Shown here: piece by piece, positions 1 through 5,086 of the stretch | Layout: each line of letters starts with the position of its first letter | Position numbering within the stretch: the stretch's first letter is position 1 | Assembly: GCA_937950385.1 (NCBI GenBank) | Contig: CALFEA010000168.1 | Span: 1 to 5,086, forward strand | Reading direction: 5' to 3' | Length of the DNA: 5,086 nt | DNA from: an uncultured Altererythrobacter sp. | GTDB taxonomy: Bacteria; Pseudomonadota; Alphaproteobacteria; Sphingomonadales; Sphingomonadaceae | The notes under the pieces: generated by a model | The model's input: the letters and a program-made list of their open reading frames with translations, nothing else | Told to the model about the DNA's origin: nothing | Databases searched by the model: none | Program-made: the position numbers and the translations under genes

Positions 1-969
1 TGTGCCACGCCTCCGGCCAAAGGCGAACAAACTATCGCTTTGCGCCTCGGCCTGCGCCAAGTGGATGGCTTGCCTGAACATGTCGCGGCAAAGATGATTG
101 GGGCGCGTGAAACTGGTGGGCATTTTAAAGATGTGACCGAATTAAAAGAGCGTGGGCGCGTGCCGCCATCGCATGTTGAGCGGCTCGCCAGTGCGGATTG
201 CTTTACCTCGCTTGAGCTTTCACGCCGTCAGGCCTTGTGGGATGCACGCAGCCTAATCGCTACGCCTGATTTGCCGCTGTTTAAGGCGGCGGAGGAGCGC
301 GATGAGGGCGCAGAAAAAGCGCGTACGCAGTTGCCGCAAATGCCTTTGTCAGAAGAAGTCGTAACCGATTATCAGACGACGCGCCTGTCGCTAAAAGCGC
401 ATCCCATGGCGTTTCTGCGCGCGGATTTGGGTGACCGCGGCTTTATCAAGGCATGCGATCTGCGGGAGCGCAACTATCGCAGCATGGTGCAAGTCGCAGG
501 TGTCGTTCTGATCCGGCAACGCCCCGGCAGCGCTAAGGGTGTGTGCTTTATCACGCTGGAGGATGAGACGGGCGTTATCAACCTTGTGGTGTGGCCAGAC
601 CTGATGGAGAAACAGCGCCGCGTGATTATGGGAGCGCGATTGATGGAGGTGCGCGGCCGCGTTGAATATGATGATGAGGTGATCCATGTGATCGCGCATC
701 ATTTAACCGATGCGACAGACCGCCTGCACGCGCTTTCTGATGATATGTTACCGATTGTGCCGGCCCGTGCAGATCATGTGACCAGCCCATTGCCGCAATC
801 CTTCCCAAAGGGCCGCACGATGTCGACTATGACCAGCGAGGATCGGCGGGTGAAGAAGGGCTATGACAAAAAGGCCCCCACTGTCCGCGATATTATTGAT
901 GAGGTTCCCGCTGTTCGCGGCCATCCGCGCGATCACCGGATCATTCCCAAATCACGCGACTTTCACTGA
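1..969 (+). CDS. dnaE2: Error-prone DNA polymerase DnaE2 (ImuC), C-terminal part, 5' end outside window
   Basis: The reading frame is open from base 1, so the gene enters from the left; 322 residues and the stop codon TGA are visible. A full-length DnaE2 has roughly 1,000-1,150 residues, so this is about the last third. The polymerase PHP, palm and fingers regions are not in view. Visible residues about 20-85 form the helix-hairpin-helix DNA-binding region (begins VDGLPEHVAA). A linker carries the family-typical HPMAFLR at about 134-140. Residues about 160-235 form an OB-fold containing RPGSAKGVCF, TLEDETG and VVWP, which strongly mark the DnaE2 branch rather than replicative DnaE1. The protein ends in SRDFH, a DnaE2-type C-terminus. 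In the cytoplasm DnaE2 works with ImuA and ImuB in SOS-induced, damage-tolerant, mutagenic DNA synthesis (family knowledge). imuA and imuB are probably upstream, outside the window. A TTG at 40 could be mistaken for a start, but homology-like sequence continues upstream of it. Confidence 0.93.
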   Translation, partial: CATPPAKGEQTIALRLGLRQVDGLPEHVAAKMIGARETGGHFKDVTELKERGRVPPSHVERLASADCFTSLELSRRQALWDARSLIATPDLPLFKAAEERDEGAEKARTQLPQMPLSEEVVTDYQTTRLSLKAHPMAFLRADLGDRGFIKACDLRERNYRSMVQVAGVVLIRQRPGSAKGVCFITLEDETGVINLVVWPDLMEKQRRVIMGARLMEVRGRVEYDDEVIHVIAHHLTDATDRLHALSDDMLPIVPARADHVTSPLPQSFPKGRTMSTMTSEDRRVKKGYDKKAPTVRDIIDEVPAVRGHPRDHRIIPKSRDFH

Positions 970-991
970 GGCGGCGAGCTTAGACCGCCTC
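968..991. terminator. Hairpin at the dnaE2/phoB convergent junction, possible bidirectional terminator
   Basis: GAGGCGG at 968-974 is perfectly complementary to CCGCCTC at 985-991, giving a 7-bp, mostly G-C stem with a 10-base loop. It lies exactly between two converging genes: the left arm includes the last two bases of the dnaE2 stop codon, and the right arm is in the last three codons of phoB. A symmetrical stem could act on transcripts from both sides. No run of T follows the stem on either strand, so it is not a classic intrinsic terminator. It may instead pause polymerase, protect 3' ends, or have no function. The pairing is seen directly; the role is inferred. Confidence 0.4.
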
Positions 992-1669
992 GAGCGAATA
1001 ACCAGCAGAGCGCACGGTGCGAATGGGGTCCTCTACACCTTCGACAGCAATCGCTTTGCGCAGGCGGCGGATATGCACATCGACCGTGCGCAGTTCAATA
1101 TCGCTGCCGGTTCCCCAAACATTGTCGAGCAATTGCCCGCGGCTAAAAACACGCCCCGGGCTCTCCATCAGATATTGCAGCAGACGGTATTCAGTTGGGC
1201 CTATTTGCAAATCTTGACCCTTCCGCGTCACCTTATGCGCGACGGGATCAAGGGTAATATCGCCCACCGCAATCATCTCGCCAGCAAGAGCAGGGCGCAC
1301 GCGGCGCATCACCGCCGCCACTCTGGCAAGAAGTTCGCGCGGTGAAAAAGGCTTGGTCAGGTAATCATCTGCGCCCGTTTCCAGCCCGCGTATCCGGTCA
1401 TCCTCCGCCTCACGTGCGGTCAACATAATGATAGGGACGTGAGCTGTGGTTTTATCACGGCGCAGACGCCGGCAAACCTCAATGCCGCTAGTGCCTTCAA
1501 TCATCCAATCTAGGATCACCAAATCAGGCGTGTCTTCGCTGGCTAAGATTAGCGCATCATCGCCATCGGGCGTGACGCGGACATCATAGCCTTCGTTTTG
1601 GAAACGGTATTCCAAAAGTTCGGATAATGCGGGGTCATCCTCGACAAGCAGCAATTTAGCGCCAGACAT
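980..1669 (-). CDS. phoB: Phosphate regulon response regulator PhoB
   Basis: OmpR/PhoB-family transcription factor of 229 residues, the same length as E. coli PhoB. The receiver domain covers about residues 4-122: acidic pocket E10-D11-D12, phospho-acceptor D54 (in VILDWM), switch T84 (in IMLTA) and K106 (in YLTKPF). The winged-helix DNA-binding domain covers about 130-229, with the transactivation-loop region VWGTG and the recognition helix TVDVHIRRLRKAI at about 196-208, nearly identical to E. coli. After phosphorylation by PhoR under phosphate limitation, PhoB dimerises and binds Pho boxes to activate phosphate-scavenging genes, usually including this operon (family knowledge). It is the last gene of the pst-phoU-phoB operon, 18 bases after phoU, with its own ribosome binding site. 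One oddity is that position 58, a conserved proline in most receivers including E. coli PhoB, is glutamate here (WMIEG instead of WMLPG). All catalytic residues are intact, so function is expected. Convergent with dnaE2. Confidence 0.96.
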   Translation of the reverse strand: MSGAKLLLVEDDPALSELLEYRFQNEGYDVRVTPDGDDALILASEDTPDLVILDWMIEGTSGIEVCRRLRRDKTTAHVPIIMLTAREAEDDRIRGLETGADDYLTKPFSPRELLARVAAVMRRVRPALAGEMIAVGDITLDPVAHKVTRKGQDLQIGPTEYRLLQYLMESPGRVFSRGQLLDNVWGTGSDIELRTVDVHIRRLRKAIAVEGVEDPIRTVRSAGYSLEAV

Positions 1670-1676
1670 CAGAAGG

Positions 1677-1682
1677 CCCTTT
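1677..1682 (-). promoter_or_regulatory. phoB ribosome binding site
   Basis: AAAGGG on the - strand lies 7 bases before the phoB ATG, inside the 18-base gap after the phoU stop. The match to Shine-Dalgarno is moderate. It supports the ATG at 1669 as start and lets phoB be translated from the polycistronic transcript. I see no room for a separate promoter in this gap. Confidence 0.6.
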
Positions 1683-1687
1683 GTAAA

Positions 1688-2353
1688 TCATTCCTCGTCC
1701 GGCGGGTATTCGCCCGTAGCTGCATAATGCACCATCTCGGCAACATTCGTCGCATGGTCGCCAATGCGTTCCAGATTGCGGGCAATAAACAAGAGCTGCG
1801 CCGCGCTGGAAATGGTCGCTGGGTTTTCGACCATATAGGTTACCAGATTGCGGAAAATACTGTTGTAAAACGCATCCACCTTGTCATCGGCTGCAATGAC
1901 TTCGAGCGCCAATTCAGGATCGCGCGAAGCATAGGCTGTGAGCACGTCATGCACCATTTCACTCGCCAACTCGCCCATGGCGGGCAGCAAAGTCAAAGGT
2001 TCAAACTTCTCGCTAACATCAATGCTGCCAACGCGGCGCGCGATGTTTTTCGAGTAATCGCCGATACGTTCAACAACGCCAGCGATTTTCAGCGCAGCAA
2101 TCACTTCGCGCAAATCATCGGCCATTGGGGCACGCAGGGCGATTACGCGGACGGCCAATTTGTCGACTTGGCTTTCGAGTTCATCCAGCTTTTTGTCGCG
2201 GGCTACGACCTTTTCAGCGAGCTCCGTATCGCCGCGCACCAAAGCGTCGAGGGCCTGCTCAATCGCGACCTCGGCCAATCCGCCCATCTCGCCGATTAGA
2301 CCGCGCAGGCGAGTGATGTCTTCGTCAAAGGCTTTTACTGTATGTTCGGCCAT
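1688..2353 (-). CDS. phoU: Phosphate signalling protein PhoU
   Basis: PhoU of 221 residues, close to the usual 215-240. It consists of two similar all-helical halves (about 1-110 and 112-215), each a three-helix bundle. Each half carries the family metal-binding signature: ERIGDYSKNIA at about 95-105 and ERIGDHATNVAE at about 195-206. The N-terminal helix region TVKAFDEDITRLRG is typical, and the hydrophilic end PPDEE follows the second bundle. PhoU is a cytoplasmic, membrane-associated negative regulator that links the Pst transporter to PhoR, so that PhoB stays dephosphorylated when phosphate is plentiful (family knowledge). Its ATG shares one base with the pstB stop (TGATG), so translation is likely coupled to pstB, and it also has a strong Shine-Dalgarno inside pstB. 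phoB follows 18 bases downstream. Confidence 0.96.
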   Translation of the reverse strand: MAEHTVKAFDEDITRLRGLIGEMGGLAEVAIEQALDALVRGDTELAEKVVARDKKLDELESQVDKLAVRVIALRAPMADDLREVIAALKIAGVVERIGDYSKNIARRVGSIDVSEKFEPLTLLPAMGELASEMVHDVLTAYASRDPELALEVIAADDKVDAFYNSIFRNLVTYMVENPATISSAAQLLFIARNLERIGDHATNVAEMVHYAATGEYPPDEE

Positions 2354-3141
2354 CAGCCGTACCTCCCAGTGATATAATCCTTAGTGCGTTGCTCGATCGG
2401 ATTGGTGAAAATGTCGGATGTCTTGCCATATTCGACCATCTTACCAAGGTGAAAGAAGGCCGTGCGCTGCGACACGCGGGCGGCTTGCTGCATCGAGTGC
2501 GTGACAATGACAATGGCGTATTGTCCCGAAAGCTCGTCGATCAATTCTTCAATCTTTGCCGTCGCAATCGGATCCAACGCAGAGCAGGGCTCATCCATTA
2601 GGATCACCTCTGGATCGACCGCAATTGCTCGCGCAATGCACAGGCGTTGCTGCTGACCACCGGACAATGCTGTACCGGAATCCTGCAAGCGGTCCTTGAC
2701 CTCTTCCCACAGTCCAGCGCGCCTTAGCGAGGTTTCAACGATCTCATCGAGCTGTTCTTTGCCATCAGCTAGCCCGTGAATTTTCGGACCATAGGCGATG
2801 TTATCATAGATCGATTTGGGGAAGGGGTTGGGTTTTTGAAAAACCATCCCGACCCGCGCCCGCAAATAGACAACGTCCATTCCAGAGGAATAAATGTCCT
2901 CATTATCGAGCTCAATCAGGCCCTCAACACGCGCGGTGGGAATAGTATCGTTCATGCGGTTCAAAGCCCGCAAAAATGTCGATTTTCCGCAACCAGATGG
3001 ACCGATAAATGCGGTCACATATTTGGATGGAATATCAATTGATACATTGTCGATAGCCTTCTTGTCGGCATAGTACACCGAGACGTCGCTTGCGCGCATC
3101 TTGGGGTCTGTTTCGTCAAGGCCAGAATGGATGACTGTCAC
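2353..3141 (-). CDS. pstB: Phosphate ABC transporter ATP-binding protein PstB
   Basis: ABC-type ATPase that energises high-affinity phosphate import on the cytoplasmic face of the PstC-PstA channel. All nucleotide-binding motifs are intact (numbered from the GTG at 3144): Walker [10 protein letters not shown] at 48-56, Q-loop Q103 in VFQKPNPFP (the PstB-specific form), signature LSGGQQQR at 160-167, Walker B ILMDEP ending at 186 with catalytic E185, D-loop SALD at 188-191, and switch H216. Two adjacent GTG codons (3144 and 3141) can start the frame. I chose 3141, giving 262 residues, because it makes the classic GTGA overlap with the pstA stop and sits 5 bases after AGG of GAGAGGA; the 3144 GTG is only 2 bases away. 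An internal ATG at 3099 would give 248 residues and lacks this context. E. coli PstB has 257 residues. Its stop shares one base with the phoU start. Confidence 0.97.
   Translation of the reverse strand: MTVIHSGLDETDPKMRASDVSVYYADKKAIDNVSIDIPSKYVTAFIGPSGCGKSTFLRALNRMNDTIPTARVEGLIELDNEDIYSSGMDVVYLRARVGMVFQKPNPFPKSIYDNIAYGPKIHGLADGKEQLDEIVETSLRRAGLWEEVKDRLQDSGTALSGGQQQRLCIARAIAVDPEVILMDEPCSALDPIATAKIEELIDELSGQYAIVIVTHSMQQAARVSQRTAFFHLGKMVEYGKTSDIFTNPIEQRTKDYITGRYG
2361..2366 (-). promoter_or_regulatory. phoU ribosome binding site inside pstB
   Basis: GGAGGT on the - strand lies 7 bases before the phoU ATG at 2353. It is the best Shine-Dalgarno match at any of the gene starts in the window. It is embedded in the last codons of pstB (Gly-Arg-Tyr region), just before the TGATG stop/start overlap. 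It fixes the phoU start and suggests PhoU can be made efficiently on its own as well as by coupling. Confidence 0.75.
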
Positions 3142-4388
3142 CACTTCCTCTCGAATCGGTTGCGTAGGTAAATTGCTAGACCATTCATCAATAGCAGAAA
3201 TAGCAGCAGAATGATGATGGCGGCGCTGGTGCGTTCAACGAAACCGCGGTCAATTTCGTCGGACCATAGGAAAATCTGCATCGGCAGAACGGTGGCTGGC
3301 GAAGTGAAGCCATCGGGCGGCGAGGCGATAAAGGCGCGCATGCCGATCATCAGAAGCGGGGCGGTTTCACCCAATGCACGGGCCATACCGATAATGGTTC
3401 CGGTCAAAATGCCGGGCAGGGCAAGCGGCAAAACATGGTGGAAAACCACCTGAACTGGGGATGCGCCAATCGCAAGCGCGCCATCACGGATGGAGGGAGG
3501 CACGGCCTTAATTGCATTGCGCCCCGATATGACGATCACCGGCATTGTCATGAGCGCCAGCGTCATACCGCCAATTAGCGGCGCTGAACGGAAGTTGGGG
3601 AAGATCGAGAGGAACACAGCCAGACCCAGCAGGCCAAAGATAATGGATGGCACAGCAGCAAGATTGTTGATCGAAAGCTCAATAAAATCGGTCCAGCGGT
3701 TCTTCGGCGCATATTCTTCAAGATAAAGCGCCGACAAAACGCCAATCGGAAAGGCCAGCATCAAGGTGACCAGCATAGTCAGCATTGAACCCTTAAGTGC
3801 GCCCCAAATGCCAACTTCTTGCGGGTTGGTTGCGTCCGAACGCGTTAGGAACCCGATATCCCAATTGCGCGATAGCTTGTCTTGCGAAGCCAAGTCTTTG
3901 GCCAGAACTTGCAATTTAGGTTCGCCATCGCCTGCCAGCGCTGAGGCTAAATCTGGGCTGGCGGGAAGCGAGAATACATGGGTTCGCTGGATCAATTCCG
4001 GGTTTGCGATCACTTCGGCAGCGACATCTCGCCAAGCTTGATCGGTAATGATCCGAGTGTCTGACTGCCCCAATTCTTGTTCAGCGTAGAACGCAACAAT
4101 ATCGGGCAGACCCTGCAATTCCAATGATTGCAATGCGCCATCAGAAGCAAGACTGTTCGCATCGCCCGAGAGGCCGCTTTCCGATAAGTTCATTGCCACC
4201 TGGACTTCGGCGCGCTGGAAACCGGCGATGCCGTTAATCGACATATTGCCGAGCAGAAACACCAGAACAGCAACCGAGAAGAGGATCGCTGCTAGACCAG
4301 TATACTTAAACCGGCGCTCTGCGGCGTAACGCTTTTTCAAGCGCTTTTGGAACGCCTCAGAGCGATTGTTGATGGCAATATCACTCAT
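3138..4388 (-). CDS. pstA: Phosphate ABC transporter permease PstA with extended N-terminal periplasmic domain
   Basis: Inner-membrane permease that pairs with PstC to form the phosphate channel. At 416 residues it is much longer than E. coli PstA (about 296). A basic cytoplasmic N-terminus ([12 protein letters not shown]) precedes membrane segment 1 at about 29-48. A hydrophilic stretch of about 145 residues (50-195) is then probably periplasmic. The conventional permease core follows, with segments at about 196-223, 239-262, 272-288, 326-346 and 388-408. The EAA loop that contacts PstB is at about 297-330 ([14 protein letters not shown], then LPLALPGI). The N-terminal extension matches in position and size the domain I know as DUF3333, found in PstA of many alphaproteobacteria; that assignment is from memory. 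The ATG at 4388 overlaps the pstC end by 8 bases (ATGAGTGA). No good Shine-Dalgarno precedes it, so translation probably depends on coupling to pstC. The 3' end overlaps pstB. Confidence 0.95.
   Translation of the reverse strand: MSDIAINNRSEAFQKRLKKRYAAERRFKYTGLAAILFSVAVLVFLLGNMSINGIAGFQRAEVQVAMNLSESGLSGDANSLASDGALQSLELQGLPDIVAFYAEQELGQSDTRIITDQAWRDVAAEVIANPELIQRTHVFSLPASPDLASALAGDGEPKLQVLAKDLASQDKLSRNWDIGFLTRSDATNPQEVGIWGALKGSMLTMLVTLMLAFPIGVLSALYLEEYAPKNRWTDFIELSINNLAAVPSIIFGLLGLAVFLSIFPNFRSAPLIGGMTLALMTMPVIVISGRNAIKAVPPSIRDGALAIGASPVQVVFHHVLPLALPGILTGTIIGMARALGETAPLLMIGMRAFIASPPDGFTSPATVLPMQIFLWSDEIDRGFVERTSAAIIILLLFLLLMNGLAIYLRNRFERKW
3146..3152 (-). promoter_or_regulatory. pstB ribosome binding site inside pstA
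   Basis: GAGAGGA on the - strand lies within the final codons of pstA, with AGG 5 bases before the GTG at 3141 and only 2 bases before the in-frame GTG at 3144. The spacing favours the downstream GTG as the pstB start. Confidence 0.55.
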
Positions 4389-5086
4389 AAGCTTCGCGGA
4401 ACCGTTTTACGACACGTAGGGCGATGAAATTCAGCCCTAAAGTCACGATGAACAATACAAACCCTAGCGCATAGGCACTGAGCGTGGCGGGATGATCGGC
4501 GCTGTTTTCACCTGTCAGCATGGCGACAATCTGGAAGGTGACTGTCGTCATTGCCTCAAACGGATTGGCGGTTAGCTTGGCGGCGGCGCCTGCTGCCATG
4601 ACAACAATCATTGTCTCACCAATTGCGCGGCTAATCGCCAACATGATGCCTGCAACAATGCCGGGAAGGGCGGCAGGAACAAGAACGCGCTTGATCGTCT
4701 CTGACGTTGTTGCGCCCATCGCCAGACTGCCATCACGCATAGCGGAGGGAACAGCGGCGATTGAATCGTCGGCCATGGAGGATACAAAAGGAATAATCAT
4801 CACGCCCATTACAAGGCCAGCGGCCAGAGCACTTTCGCTAGACGCATTGCTAATGCCGACTGCCACTGCTGCATCGCGTATTGCGGGGGCAACGGTAAGC
4901 GCGGCGAAATAGCCGTAGACAACGGTCGGAACACCAGCGAGAATTTCGAGTGCGGGTTTTAGCCAAGCCCGAACAGTCGGATTGGCATATTGCGTGAGGT
5001 AGATCGCGCTCATCAAGCCAAGCGGAATGGCAACCACCATGGCAATGATCGCACCGATAAAGATCGTTCCCCAAAACAAGGGTATC
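4381..5086 (-). CDS. pstC: Phosphate ABC transporter permease PstC, C-terminal part, 5' end outside window
   Basis: The frame stays open to the right edge; about 234 codons and the TGA stop are visible, so the N-terminus lies beyond the window. A TTG at 5079 is not the start: the residues before it (Ile-Pro, then Leu-Phe-Trp-Gly-Thr) continue the conserved permease sequence. Counting from that Leu, hydrophobic segments lie at about 3-28, 46-66, 84-104, 137-160 and 202-224. The EAA loop for contact with PstB is at about 111-144 (PSAMRDGSLAMGAT, then VPAALPGIVAG). AIYLTQYA after the first segment and VPTVVYGYFA in the second are typical of PstC. Together with PstA it forms the inner-membrane phosphate channel fed by PstS. 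It is the first visible gene of the operon, and its end overlaps pstA by 8 bases. Many alphaproteobacterial PstC proteins also carry a long N-terminal extension, but that part is not visible here. Confidence 0.95.
   Translation of the reverse strand, partial: IPLFWGTIFIGAIIAMVVAIPLGLMSAIYLTQYANPTVRAWLKPALEILAGVPTVVYGYFAALTVAPAIRDAAVAVGISNASSESALAAGLVMGVMIIPFVSSMADDSIAAVPSAMRDGSLAMGATTSETIKRVLVPAALPGIVAGIMLAISRAIGETMIVVMAAGAAAKLTANPFEAMTTVTFQIVAMLTGENSADHPATLSAYALGFVLFIVTLGLNFIALRVVKRFREAYE

Noticed and set aside
40..42. TTG as a start codon for a complete 309-residue protein.
   Set aside because: The frame is open upstream to base 1 and the residues before TTG continue into the DnaE2 helix-hairpin-helix region, so this is an internal leucine of a truncated gene.
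863..1345. A 160-codon open frame on the + strand overlapping the dnaE2 end and running antisense through phoB.
   Set aside because: It shares bases with two confident genes, has no clear ribosome binding site and encodes no recognisable domain. It would matter only if dnaE2 read-through RNA were shown to be translated.
1673..1681. Short palindrome AAGGCCCTT in the phoU/phoB gap as an operator or terminator.
   Set aside because: The arms are 4 bases around a single centre base, too tight to form a hairpin, and it coincides with the phoB ribosome binding site. Chance is sufficient explanation.
1727..2299. A 190-codon open frame on the + strand, antisense to phoU.
   Set aside because: It lies wholly inside a clearly conserved phoU. 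The product shows no recognisable motif, and its composition looks like a mirror of phoU codon use.
4520..4912. A 130-codon open frame on the + strand antisense to pstC.
   Set aside because: It is a shadow of the Ala/Val-rich membrane segments of pstC, giving a low-complexity Ala/Thr/Ile product.

Overview
The window is an ordinary, densely packed stretch of a chromosome from an alphaproteobacterium, most probably a member of the Sphingomonadales. Three things suggest this: the PstA has the long periplasmic insert common in alphaproteobacteria, a DnaE2-type error-prone polymerase is present, and PhoB resembles sphingomonad versions. This placement is an inference from recalled protein features, not from a database search. 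Base composition is moderate, only slightly GC-rich by eye, and looks even across the window. I see no mobile element, tRNA, rRNA, CRISPR array or sign of recent transfer.

Layout: positions 1-969 on the + strand hold the 3' end of dnaE2 (imuC). Everything else is on the - strand and forms one phosphate-uptake and phosphate-sensing operon, read from right to left: pstC (5' end beyond the window) > pstA > pstB > phoU > phoB. The two units converge, with only 10 bases between the dnaE2 and phoB stop codons. A short GC-rich hairpin spans that junction.

How the genes work together: PstC and PstA form the inner-membrane channel and PstB is its ATPase. Together they import phosphate delivered by a periplasmic binding protein (PstS, not in this window). 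PhoU links the transporter to the sensor kinase PhoR (also not here), which controls phosphorylation of PhoB, the DNA-binding activator of the Pho regulon. The genes are tightly coupled: pstC/pstA, pstA/pstB and pstB/phoU all overlap, and phoU/phoB are 18 bases apart. dnaE2 is functionally unrelated. It belongs to the SOS-induced ImuA-ImuB-DnaE2 mutagenesis pathway and is simply a convergent neighbour.

I found no convincing undescribed system. The points worth a second look are modest: the convergent junction hairpin, the large periplasmic domain of PstA, a conserved-proline replacement in the PhoB receiver domain, an extended hydrophilic tail on DnaE2, and the predicted position of phoR/pstS outside the window.
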